From the NCBI RefSeq assembly GCF_932526225.1, contig NC_064042.1:9458540-9522539 (forward strand): 64,000 nt of DNA, read 5' to 3'. Both the position numbers and the translations under genes were made by a program. Under the pieces are notes generated by a model, which made no database searches, was not told where the DNA came from, and was given only the letters and a program-made list of their open reading frames with translations. The stretch comes from Nematostella vectensis. Taxonomy: Eukaryota; Cnidaria; Anthozoa; Actiniaria; Edwardsiidae. How positions within the stretch are numbered: the stretch's first letter is position 1; each line of letters starts with the position of its first letter. Below, in pieces: positions 13,312 through 24,000 of the stretch.

Positions 13312-16300
13312 ATGGCGTCGTTTCTGGTGATAAAGCTATTCTTTGTCATCGTTTTCTTTAAAATCCTGTCTAGTTCTGTTTTGGGATTGGACTCTTGTCG
13401 AGACTATACTTCGATAAACAACCCCTACCGTAGCGCTAAGTATAAGTTCGATTTCAAAAGTGCTGCTCTTTGTGATGATAAACTCGTTTCTGGCTGGTAT
13501 CGCTTCACAAGTATTGTAGGGGGCACGATTCCAACCACAAAACCCGAGCCGAACATGTGTGGAACCGTGGCGCCCATTTGGATGAAGGGGACACTTCCCA
13601 CGAAGCTGGGGATCATAGAAAACACGACGGCTTGTGTCAACTACGAAAACAGATTGAGCGGCTGCTATTCAGAGATCCCTTTATCTGTGATAAAGTGTAC
13701 TGGGGATTACTACGTCTACTATCTGAGACCGCCCCGTAGCTGCTCGTTGGCCTATTGTGCAGGTTTGTCACAAAGGTTACCCAGTACAAACACTTTATAA
13801 TTAATTTAAAACCAGTCTCTGTAAAGTTCTAATTTTACTTCTTATGCTTTTCTACTGCTAGGTGATAAAGAGCCCTGTCCAGAAAATCCATCAGCAATCG
13901 TTCCAAACTGTAAAGGTAGGATAAAATAAACAGGAGACTATTCTTGTTAAATGAGTGTCTATCGGCATATTCCTTAGAGTCCCAGGGAGCATACGCAAGG
14001 AATGCTCCTGGCGTGTTAATGGTCCCCTGGGGAGTACCCAGGGAAGGCTGCTGGCGTGTTAATGGTCCCCTGGGGCGTACCCAGGGAAGGCTCCTGGCGT
14101 GTTATTGCTCCCCTGGGGCGTACCCAGGAAAGGCTCCTGGCGTGTTATTGGTCCCCTGGGGCGTACCCAGGAAAGGCTCCTGGCGTGTTATTGCTCCCCT
14201 GGGGCGTACCCAGGAAAGGCTTCTGGCGTGTTATTGCTCCCCTGGGGCGTACCCAGGGAAGGCTCCTGGCGTGTTTTTGGTCCCCTGGGGCGTACTCGGG
14301 GAAGGCTCCTGGCGTGTTATTGGTCCCCTGAGGCGTACCCAGGGAATGCTCCTGGCGTGTTATTGGTCCCCTGGGGCGTACCCAGGAAAGGCTTCTGGCG
14401 TGTTATTGCTCCCCTGGGGCGTACCCAGGGAAGGCTCCTGGCGTGTTTTTGGTCCCCTGGGGCGTACTCGGGGAAGGCTCCTGGCGTGTTATTGGTCCCC
14501 TGGGGCGTACCCAGGGAAGGCTCCTGGCGTGTTATTGGTCCCCTGGGGCGTACCCAGGGAAGGCTCCTGGCGTGTTATTGCTCCCCTGGGGCGTACCCAG
14601 GAAAGGCTCCTGGCGTGTTATTGCTCCCCTGGGGCGTACCCAGGGAAGGCTCCTGGCGTGTTTTTGGTCCCCTGGGGCGTACTCGGGGAAGGCTCCTGGC
14701 GTGTTATTGGTCCCCTCAGGCGTACTCGGGGAAGGCTCCTGGCGTGTTATTGTTCCCCTGGGGCGTACTCGGTGAAGGCTTTGTGTGATATTGTTACCCT
14801 GGGGCGTACTCGGTGAAGGCTCCTGGCGTGATATTGTTCCCCTGGGGCGTACTGCAGCTCCAGCAACAAGCGCAGGTATTTAAATCTATACTATTACTAC
14901 TATTAATTACGCTGTGTCTGTCAGCCATTACTGTAGACCCTCACCGTCTGATACATAAACCCCCCTCTTAGACTTGACATCTTTTGGTATCTGATACATA
15001 AACCCCCCTCTGTATCTGATACATAAACCCCCCTCTTAGACTTGACATCTTTTGGTATCTGATACATAAACCCCCCTCTTAGACTTGACATCTTTTGGTA
15101 TCTGATACATAAACCCCCCTCTTAGACTTGACATCTTTTGGTATCTGATACATAAACCCCCCTCTTAGACTTGACATCTTTTGGTATCTGATACATAAAC
15201 CCCCCTCTTAGACTTGACATCTTTTGGTATCTGATACATAAACCCGCCTCTTAGACTTGACATCTTTTGGTATCTGATACATAAACCCCCCTCTTAGACT
15301 TGACATCTTTTGGTATCTGATACATAAACCCCCCTTTTAGACTTGACATCTTTTGGTATCTGATACATAAACCCCCCTCTTAGACTTGACATCTTTTGGT
15401 ATCTGATCTATTCTCAAACCTAACAAACAACCCGGCTAATCAAGCAATTCTTTACAAATACCATAAAAGCATGGGCATTTTTAACACTTTTACGAACCCG
15501 ACGATTGATAACCCAAGAAAAAATATCCAAAGAAGTGTACTAAAATGGCCAAAATCGAGGGTTGTAGGGGGGGGGGGGGGGGGGGGTTGAACTTTAGATG
15601 GAACAGCTTAAACAGTTCTATATTCTTTAAATTTGTTTAGAGCCAACAACAATAATAACGCAACTGCAGAATGTAACTACAGCAGAATTGCAGACTACAG
15701 CGCCAGTAACAGGTAGAATATGATAAATGACCTGTTCTGGTCTGTCCGATTGATATAATATTGTGGGTTAAAGGGCTCACGTAAAGCTGATGGTGATGGA
15801 TTGAAAACTCTACTATTGGGCACAATATAGAGTTTCTCCCTCAACCAGCATTGAGCGACCCAATGAAAAAGAAATGGCATTTCGACAACTTTACGAACAA
15901 ATCTTAGATTACGCTATTGAAGTGTACTAAAAAGGGCCAAAATAGAGGGCAGGGGAGGGAGGTGAATGGTATTTCAACCAAAGCTGAAAGAGCTTAGAAA
16001 TTTCTTTATCCTTTGAATTTATTCAGGGCCGTCAACAGTAACTACAGCAGAGTTAAATACTACAACGCCCGTTACAGGTAGGATCCGAAAGCATAGTAGA
16101 ACACTGCTTCAGCCATGCCAGCCACGCGTACTTTCTCTGAGAGGGTTTGGTGATAATAGAGTTGAGTTTAAAAGAGAACATATACGAGAACAGTCAAAAT
16201 CATGCTGTATATCAAAATAACAATCCAGGTTTGATAAATAATTATGACCTCTGAACTGTCAAATCGATACAATATTGTAAATTGAACGTCTCACATAGAG

Positions 16301-19300
16301 CGGACGGAATGGAGTGAAAATGTGTACTATTATACAAAAAACAAGTCTCTCCCTCGAACAATATCGCGAGACAAAACATGTGTGGGGCACTGTGAGCACG
16401 TGCCCAACACGTACCCACAGAACCCTTTGGATGTGAGAAATCACTTTCCCTGGGGGTTTTGTGTTTCGGTGTTTTATTTATTCAGTAAGTTTAGAAAGGC
16501 AATTGTACTGTTTAAGAGTGATTTCTGTCTTATCTCGGCAAGCTCGAAAACAGTCAATCATGCGGAATAACAAAACAACCATCCAGGTCATAGAGCTTCA
16601 GGTGTACTCAAACCTTAAAATTGCATAAGGCAACAGAGGCGGATCTAGCTTTCGCTAAAGGGGGGTTTGGCTCAGTGACAAATTGCATAAGATAACAGAG
16701 GCGGATCTAGCTTTTCGCTAAAGGGGGGTTTGGCTCAGTGACAAATTGCATAAGGAAACAGAGGTGGATCTAGCTTTTCGCTAAAGGGTGGTTTGGCTCA
16801 GTGACAAATCGCATAAGGTAACAGAGGCTGATCTAGCTTTTTGCTAAAGGGGGGTTTGGCTCATTGACAAATTCAAAAGGTAACAGAGGCGGATCTAGCT
16901 TTTCGCTAAAAGAGGGTTTGGCTTAGTGACAAATTCAAAAGGTAACAGAGGCGGATCTAGCTTTTCGCTGAAGGGGGGTTTGGCTCAGTCACAAATTGCA
17001 TAAGGTAACAGAGGCGGATCTAGCTTTTCGCTAAAGGGAGGGTTTGGTTCAGTGACAAATTCAAAAGGTAACAGAGGCGGATCTAACTTTTCGCTAAAAG
17101 GGGGGTTTGGCTCAGTGACAAATTGCATAAGGTAACAGAGGCGGATCTAGCTTTTCGCTAAAGGGGAGGTTTGGCTCAGTGACAAACTCAAAAGGTAACA
17201 GAGGCGGATCTTGCTTTTCGCTAAAGGGGGGTTTGGCTCAGTGACAAATTGCATAAGGTAACAGAGGCGGATCTAGCTTTTCGCTAAAAGAGGGTTTGGC
17301 TTAGTGACAAATTCAAAAGGTAACAGAGGCGGATCTAGCTTTTCGCTGAAGGGGGGTTTGGCTCAGTCACAAATTGCATAAGGTAACAGAGGCGGATCTA
17401 GCTTTTCGCTAAAGGGAGGGTTTGGTTCAGTGACAAATTCAAAAGGTAACAGAGGCGGATCTAACTTTTCGCTAAAAGGGGGGTTTGGCTCAGTGACAAA
17501 TTGCATAAGGTAACAGAGGCGGATCTAGCTTTTCGCTAAAAGGGGGTTTGGCTCAGTGACAAATTGCATAAGGTAACAGAGGCGGATCTAGCTTTTCGCT
17601 AAAGGGGGGTTTGGCTCAGTGACAAATTGCATAAGGTAACAGAGGCGGATCTAGCTTTTCGCTAAAAGGGGGTTTGGCTCAGTGACAAATTGCATAAGGT
17701 AACAGAGGCGGATCTAGCTTTTCGCTAAAGGGGGGTTTGGCTCAGTGACGAAGGGGGGAGGGGGTAATTTCTTTGGTGACATTTTGCTTCTTGGCAGCCC
17801 AAATGGGGGGGGGGGTGGGGTTAAATCTCCTAAACCCTCCCTCTAGATCCGCTACTAGATCTACCATATGAGGCTTCCTTTTAAAGATACAGGTAAGGAA
17901 AAAAGGATTGGAGAAAGTATTGTAAACTAACCTATAACAAGCTTAGGCGCGTGGGTGCCAAAGCAATCGTTGCCTTTCCTCCTTGGGTCTCGGCTCCCTG
18001 ATCCCGCACTGTCCCAGGGGGCTGTCTGGACTGTTCGGTATCTGTCTGACTCTTTTGAAGGTAAAGTTTTGCTGATTGCTTGTATCTAGGCAAGTACGCT
18101 TGTGATCCAAAACTGAATCTAGGTTTAGTGTAGTATCAGGAAATAATTTCTCTCACGAGAGAAATCAGTACAAAAAAAGTGGTAAAAAAGAAAAACCCTG
18201 GTTTTACAAGGATGCAACAAACTCTAGCTGGAGAAAGCCCCACATATTCCCGGGAGCTGGTGAGAAGTACCATAAATTCAGGTTTATACTGATCAATTTT
18301 CTATATTCTTTACATCTTTTCAGAGCCGACAATAGGATCTGAGGAGGATAAGACCACAACTACAAAAGAGTTGGCGGTAACTACGGAAGCAGCAGGTAAA
18401 GGTGCAGGACACTGGCGGCCGCAGCGAACACTTTTGTAATCAGTCAGGATTTAAAAAGAATATTTTCGTACCCGACCAGACAGGGGCAAAAAAAGGCGAT
18501 GTTCAAATTGTTAGGCTGTGTAAGCTTACATTTGTTTTATTTTTTTGGCCAAAATGTTCCTTGTGTATAAAACAAAATAAGCTGTAGTACTTTTTGGTAG
18601 ATGATCAGTTCTTGGAATATGATTTAGCAAAGTTGCCATAGATCATGAAAAACTGCCTTCGTTTATTAAAATATTCGAATACGCTGCCCATTCATTTGGT
18701 TCTTGTCAACAACTTATATTTTGTGCCTATTTGTTTCAGATGGTAAAAGTGAGCCGAGCAAAGACGGGATATTCTTATCTGTTTACGCATATGTGGGAAT
18801 TTTGGCTGGATTTGTTGTGATAATTGGGCTCATTGTCTGGTTCTTCTGGCGAAAGCTCCACAAAAAGACTCAAAGAACTAAGAAGGAAGTTGGTGAGAAA
18901 GGATGTGAAAACCCTGTCTTTAATGATAACATCTCTCCGAAACTTGATAGCGAGCAAGAGCCAGTGTATGAAAGTCTGGATCTGCAAAATGAGTTGAAGG
19001 CCAAAGCTCCACAAGATTATGAAGACCTTGATTCAGAAAATGGCTACCAGCAGCTGGATAAGTACCATGATCTGGGGTATGTGACTATGGTTGCTGATGA
19101 CCCGGATATCAAAGACAAAAAACCAAAGCTTCCTGGCAAAAACACGCTCGACTACGAGAAATTGGATATAAGCCAAGTGCCAACGTACGAGAGATTGATT
19201 CCTAAAGAAATTGGTGCTGAATCTGAGCCAAAAGATTACTACAACTCTACCGTCAATCCTGATAATAAGAACTCCTTGGAACTTCAAAAGAGGCGAGAGC

Positions 19301-19647
19301 CAGCCTACGTGGAAATGGTTCCCGATGAGGTTGAGATGAAAGCCACAGAACCCAAAGCTGTGCATGAGAACGCTCACGTTAAATTGGGCAACAACCAACG
19401 GGAGCAAGCTTATGATAAGATGATTCCTCCAAAGATAAACCCCAGAGAGCCAGAGTTATATTACAATCTATGCGCCAACCCCCAAAACAGCGATCATGAC
19501 CTGGGTGCAACGCAAGAGCCTGCGTATGAAAAGATGGCTCCTCCAGATGTCAACACCAAGACACATGAGTTCTTTAAGACTAACCACAATGATCTGGGTT
19601 TGACAGAAGAGGATGAGCCAGAGTATCTCGTTCCCAAAGAGAAGTAG
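13312..19647 (+). CDS. D8C-domain type I receptor with ITAM-like, tyrosine-rich tail
   Basis: Exons 13312-13762, 13862-13915, 15641-15712, 16027-16077, 18324-18395 and 18740-19647, all joined at phase 1, give 535 residues. Residues 1-25 are a signal peptide (start chosen at MASFLVIK; an upstream in-frame ATG at 13258 would put polar residues first). Residues about 27-150 are a D8C domain as in uromodulin, GP2, OIT3 and VWDE (YRSAKYKFDF, GWYRF, CGTVAPIW). A Thr-rich stalk (VTTAEL, TTAPVT) is followed by one membrane span at about 245-270. The 265-residue tail has about 13 tyrosine motifs: YESL, YEDL, YQQL, YVTM, YEKL, YERL, YYNS, YVEM, YDKM, YYNL, YEKM, YLVP. YEKL-DISQVPT-YERL matches the ITAM consensus; YxxM motifs suit PI3-kinase SH2 domains. 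AATAAA lies 65 nt after the stop. Receptor signalling is inferred. Confidence 0.8.
13981..14853. repeat. Minisatellite, 43 bp x about 20
   Basis: Tandem units built around CTCCTGGCGTGTTATTG and GTCCCCTGGGGCGTACCC, in the second intron of the D8C receptor gene. Because 43 is not a multiple of three, long frames cycle through all three phases; they are not coding. Units differ by ATTG/TTTG, CCCAGGG/CTCGGGG and similar changes. Confidence 0.95.
14858..14875 (+). CDS. Possible 18-nt microexon of the D8C receptor
   Basis: The sequence CTGCAG/CTCCAGCAACAAGCGCAG/GTATTT has AG and GT at both edges and keeps phase 1, adding APATSA to the stalk. It sits at the very end of the 43-bp array and has a weak pyrimidine tract. 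It would have to be seen in RNA. Confidence 0.25.
14947..15408. repeat. Second minisatellite, 43 bp x about 11
   Basis: Units of TCTGATACATAAACCCCCCT followed by CTTAGACTTGACATCTTTTG and GTA, nearly identical, with one truncated unit near 15010. It is unrelated in sequence to the adjacent array but has the same period. It lies in the same intron and is followed by a 20-bp poly(G) run at 15567-15586. Confidence 0.95.
15420..16390 (+). repeat. Tandem segmental duplication carrying a stalk exon
   Basis: Two diverged copies of about 470 bp lie side by side, each with the same order: ACTTTTACGAAC, GTGTACTAAAA, GGCCAAAAT, a pyrimidine tract, a stalk exon (15641-15712 and 16027-16077), then GATATAATATTGT / GATACAATATTGT and TCTCCCTC. 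The exon products share NVTTAEL/TVTTAEL and (T)TTPVT. The duplication lengthened the Thr-rich stalk. Confidence 0.7.
16617..17750. repeat. Minisatellite, about 63 bp x 18
   Basis: Units contain AACAGAGGCGGATCTAGCTT, TTCGCTAAAGGGGGGTTTGG and CTCAGTGACAAATTGCATAA. Shorter variants have CAAATTCAAAAGG. A block of about four variant units near 16860-17110 recurs in the same order at 17280-17500, so part of the array was itself duplicated. The motif GAGGCGGATCTAG and its inverted form near 17840 suggest derivation from a transposon end. It sits in the fourth intron of the D8C receptor gene. Confidence 0.92.
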
Positions 19648-19711
19648 GAAAGCTGTAAGGGACAAAGGGACATATAGTGATTAGACGCAAGAGCAATCAA
19701 CAAGAAACTTT

Positions 19712-19717
19712 AATAAA
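19712..19717 (+). promoter_or_regulatory. Polyadenylation signal AATAAA
   Basis: AATAAA 65 nt after the TAG of the D8C receptor gene; it fits the end of that transcript. Confidence 0.55.
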
Positions 19718-19805
19718 AGCAGGAAAATTTAGTGGCGGGGACGCTAGCGCGGCAAAGTTACGGTAAACGAATGAGAGGACTTAATGTCCCTTTAGTATCA
19801 TGTAC

Positions 19806-19841
19806 TATCAAGAGAGCATAAGATCTTATGCTCTCTTGATA
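19806..19841. repeat. Perfect 36-bp palindrome
   Basis: An 18-bp arm, TATCAAGAGAGCATAAGA, is followed at once by its exact reverse complement with no spacer. It lies about 90 nt downstream of the AATAAA of the D8C receptor gene. Confidence 0.95.
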
Positions 19842-21047
19842 CAAAGATATCCACGCCGATCCAGGGACTTCGCAACAATCGAAGCAAATTAATACTGTAG
19901 AAGCTCCATGGTAATATTATACAGGACTGTTTAGGCAAATGGATGTAAAAGGGTTATCCCAATCGTGAAATTCCAAAGACACAAGTCCAGTGGATTCACC
20001 ATAAATTTGACGTCATCGATGAGAAAAACATTTCCTTATATAGCCATTAGCTTTAAGAAAGCATGCTGTCTTTCTTTTCAGACTAAAATTGATTTTTATA
20101 TCCGAGTGAAACTGTAAATCCCAAATAGAATATGCGACCGGGATATTTGATTAAAAGTTACAGAACTTTGACATTGCTGTAATAACAATCTTTTTCAATC
20201 TGTTTTTGGGGCAGCTCGGTCATGTTGGGACCTCAATCACTTTTGCAGGTTGTGATGTTCTAAAATGCCTTTTTCAATATGGCTGCCTTCAAAAACGAAG
20301 TAAACGCGAAATCCTGCAAACATGCTCGACGGAATGAGCTAGAAAAACGACAAAACAAGATTGATTGATATGCAGAGGAATAAAGCGAGTCATGTGTTAA
20401 AACGTGTAGAACAACATGTAAAGTCAAATTTCCCTTGGCCTTTGATTGATAATAAACAATAATCATTTACTTTTAAGACATGAAATTTATTGCACTGAAC
20501 TGATAACAATACCTCCTTGGGGGAGGTCATTTGAACTCTATAAGCGTTTCAATATCAGAATATAACTAAAAATACTGCAGAACCATATGCGTCTTTTTAA
20601 GGGAGGGAGGAAAGACACCCTCCCCTATAATACTAAGCGTCAATCGTCGCAAACTCCCAAACTTTTGGCTCTATTCTTAGAAGTCTATAATATGTCTTAA
20701 GCCTTCTCTTTCCCTTACAGCCACCTCCTCCCCCCCCCCCCCCACACACACACACACATAGAACGTCATTTAGCTCCTCTCATTCAAAGTTCAGCGTGGA
20801 AGACATTTTTATTTTTATTTACCAAGACCAGATTTTATTAAAAGACTCAGACATTCTGCCTTAGAATTTATGGTAACTATGTCTGGGCTGGTCGTTACTT
20901 GTGGTACCCCTGTGATTTTGTTATTTTCCCATAAGCCAATCTAGATGATTAAGTATAAACCGACAGCTCATTTTCTATTTAGGTTTCGGAATGCGTAAAA
21001 CATCTATAAAATCGTTATGCATAACCTACAGAAGATACATTTGCACT

Positions 21048-24000
21048 ATGGCGCCGTACTGTGAATTCTGTTTGCTCCTCATTTTCGGAATCTTTCTCAA
21101 CTCCGTTCTGGCAGCAGATCCTTGTGCGAATTACAAAACAATTGATGACCCCTATCGCAGCGTCAAGTATACGTTTGATTTTAAAAGAGCAGCTCTTTGC
21201 GATTGGAATCTTGTTACTGACTGGTATCGCTTCACGAGTTATGTCGGAGGCACGATTCCGACCACAAAACCCGAGCCGTACATGTGTGGAACCGTGGCGC
21301 CCATTTGGATGAACGGGACACTTCCCACGACGGTGGGGGATAAAGTAGATGTGACGGCCTGTGTCAATTACGATAACAAGGACAACGGCTGCTACATAAA
21401 GATCCCTATATCTGTACAGAAGTGTAACGAACCCAAGGGTGATTTCTATGTCTACTTCCTCAGGCCACCATATGGTTGCGCTTTATCGTACTGTGCAGGT
21501 ACTGCCAATTTAGCATTAGATACATTTACTACATCACTACGATATTCAGCCGTTTATACTCTACCCATGAACCACCGCGGGTTACGACACATGAATTCTC
21601 GAGTGCAACTTTTATTGAAATTGGTGTAAAAAGAGTTTAAAACACAAAAAGGCAGGTCCGACAATGTTACTAAACGCCCCAGGCATCTAAATGATGCGCG
21701 TTTAACAAGGCGTTGTTCGAGCGAGGGGCTAGTTATTCAATCAAATATGAATAATCATCTTATACGAGGCACTTATTCGAGCAATTCGGTGATCTCAAAC
21801 AAAAATCTATATTTCCTTTGGGCTAATTCTAAAAATTTTGCTCCGAGTAACACGAAATATCGATTAATGATACTCTGGTTTATTTGTAGACACAGGTAGC
21901 CCAAGCTCACAGTTTCTCATAATTTGTGAGAAATTCAAATGAAAATGCACAAGACTCAGCTGTTATAAATAATAACTTGAAAAGATCTATAATGTAGTAT
22001 AACACAGCTAAGTTGTAGGTGGTCTATTTTTACTTTCACACACACAGTTTCAAAGTATATTTTTGCCAATATTTTTTACAGAGTCACAATTTACAAATTG
22101 GGTAGGCAAGGAAGTCCAGAGAAGTTATTGGCTTATAAAATAGGCCTCAATTCTGTCATATATATAAATGCATACTACTTAACTAGACTAGAAGTTTCTA
22201 ATAGAAAGTGAATGCTCGGAGGACGGGACGAACGATGTTTCAGTACAGGGGTTCTCGAAAAAGACCACTTATCGATATGAAATAAAAATACAAATCAGCC
22301 GACGGGAAAACCTGTGGTGTGTACACGAAAAATTGCATCCACTATATGAAACTCGCGCATGCGCTAAAACACCGCTGATCGATATGAAATCAAAATCTGT
22401 GGTGTGGACACGGAAAATTGCATCCACTATATGAAACTCGCGCATGCGCTAAAAACCCTGCTGATGGATATGGAATCAAAATCTGTGATGTGGACACGAA
22501 ACATTGCATTGACTATAAAACTCGCGCATGCGCTAAAAACACCGCTGATCGATATGAAATCAAAATACAAATCAGCCGACTGGGAAACCTGTGGTGTGGT
22601 CACGAAAAATTGCATCCACTATATGAAACTCGCGCATGCGCTGAAAAGACGACTGATCGATATAAAATCAAAATACAAATCAGCCGACTGGGAAACCTGT
22701 GGTGGGGACACGAAAAATCGCATCCACTATGTGAAACTCGCGCATGCGCTAAAAATACCAGACACGACTGTCAGGCAAAATATATTGTGTAATTATATTA
22801 GGACAAAAAAGTATTAAATTTTATTATTATTTTTTCTAGGTGATAAAATGCCTACGCCAAACGGTAAGAAAAGTAAAAGTAAGGTCAATAAGACCTTTTT
22901 CAAACAAACCAATTAAACTTGTTCCTCGATTTTTGTTACAGGATATTTGGATTTCCCGTATTCTCTTCTCCCCATGCCAAGTATAACGTATCAAAAACCA
23001 GCACAAGTTAATATCACCATGCTCTGCCAGTTTGAGTTTCAACCTTGGACAAACGTTTCGTTTCAAGTCGAGTGGTTTGTAAATGGGGTAAATGTTACTA
23101 GAGACACGCCTTCCAGAAATGGTAGTATCTGGTTCAGCCCGCTACAGCACGGCAAATATTTTGTTGGAAATAGAGTAAGTGTCCGCGCTGCGTTTAACCT
23201 AACAGGTTTCAGAAAATCATTAGCGTCTCATTTCCGCAGCTTCAAAACCAGGGGGTGAGAAAACCGCAAAACCGCACAGAAAAACGCAAAAAAACGCACA
23301 GAAACCGCACAGAAAAGCGCCAAAAACCTCAAAACCGTCAAAATAAGTCAATAACCGTAGACCGCGCAGTCTAGAGAAACCGCAATACCGCGAAATAAAA
23401 TACGAAAAACCGCGATTAAAGGCAAAACCGCATCTCATCAAACTCTTAAGCTCCAAGTGGTATTTTCTGTTGTTTTCATATCAAGAAAATTCAGCCAAAA
23501 ATTGTCGTTTTTGCCAAACACGGTTACTTCCATATAAAGGAAACTATAACAATATTTCTTATTTGGAAAAACTGCACGATTCTTTTTATTTTTAAGGTTA
23601 CCGTACCGCAGGTGCTTCGTAAAAGTTATGACTTGTAATCAGAAGAGAAAATAGTGACTGTGACCATCTTTAGTCAATGGAGAAAGTATCTAAAAAGAAA
23701 CTAAAAGTCCTCGGTACCAGTCCCTTAAAACGACAACGTTTTCTTCATATGGTGTCCATACTTTTGCATAACAGAAAGCACTTTTGAAAAGAAAAAAAAT
23801 AAAGATAAAACAATATGAAACTTTCCAAACACTCTCTTAATAGATATTGCTTGGTTAGCTTTTGTGCAAGTGGGGTTTTACACCGCGAAATGTAATAAAA
23901 AACGCAAAATGTAAATAAATATTTAGCGCTAAATGAAATAACGCAAAATGTAATAACATCAAATAATGACTATAAACCTATAAACTATAACTAAAAGCTG

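Larger units (their letters stand above)
19648..21047. other. Intergenic region between the two D8C genes
   Basis: AT-rich spacer with a perfect 36-bp palindrome (19806-19841), a poly(C) run followed by a CA repeat (20730-20758), and presumably the promoter of the VWDE-like gene. No other gene was seen. Confidence 0.6.

Noticed and set aside
13944..14816. 290-codon and overlapping frames in the 43-bp array
   Set aside because: Three frames are all open because the unit cycles through phase. No acceptor leads into them and the composition is repetitive.
13981..17750. Regular repeat arrays resembling a CRISPR array
   Set aside because: Units are contiguous with no unique spacers, and the genome is eukaryotic.
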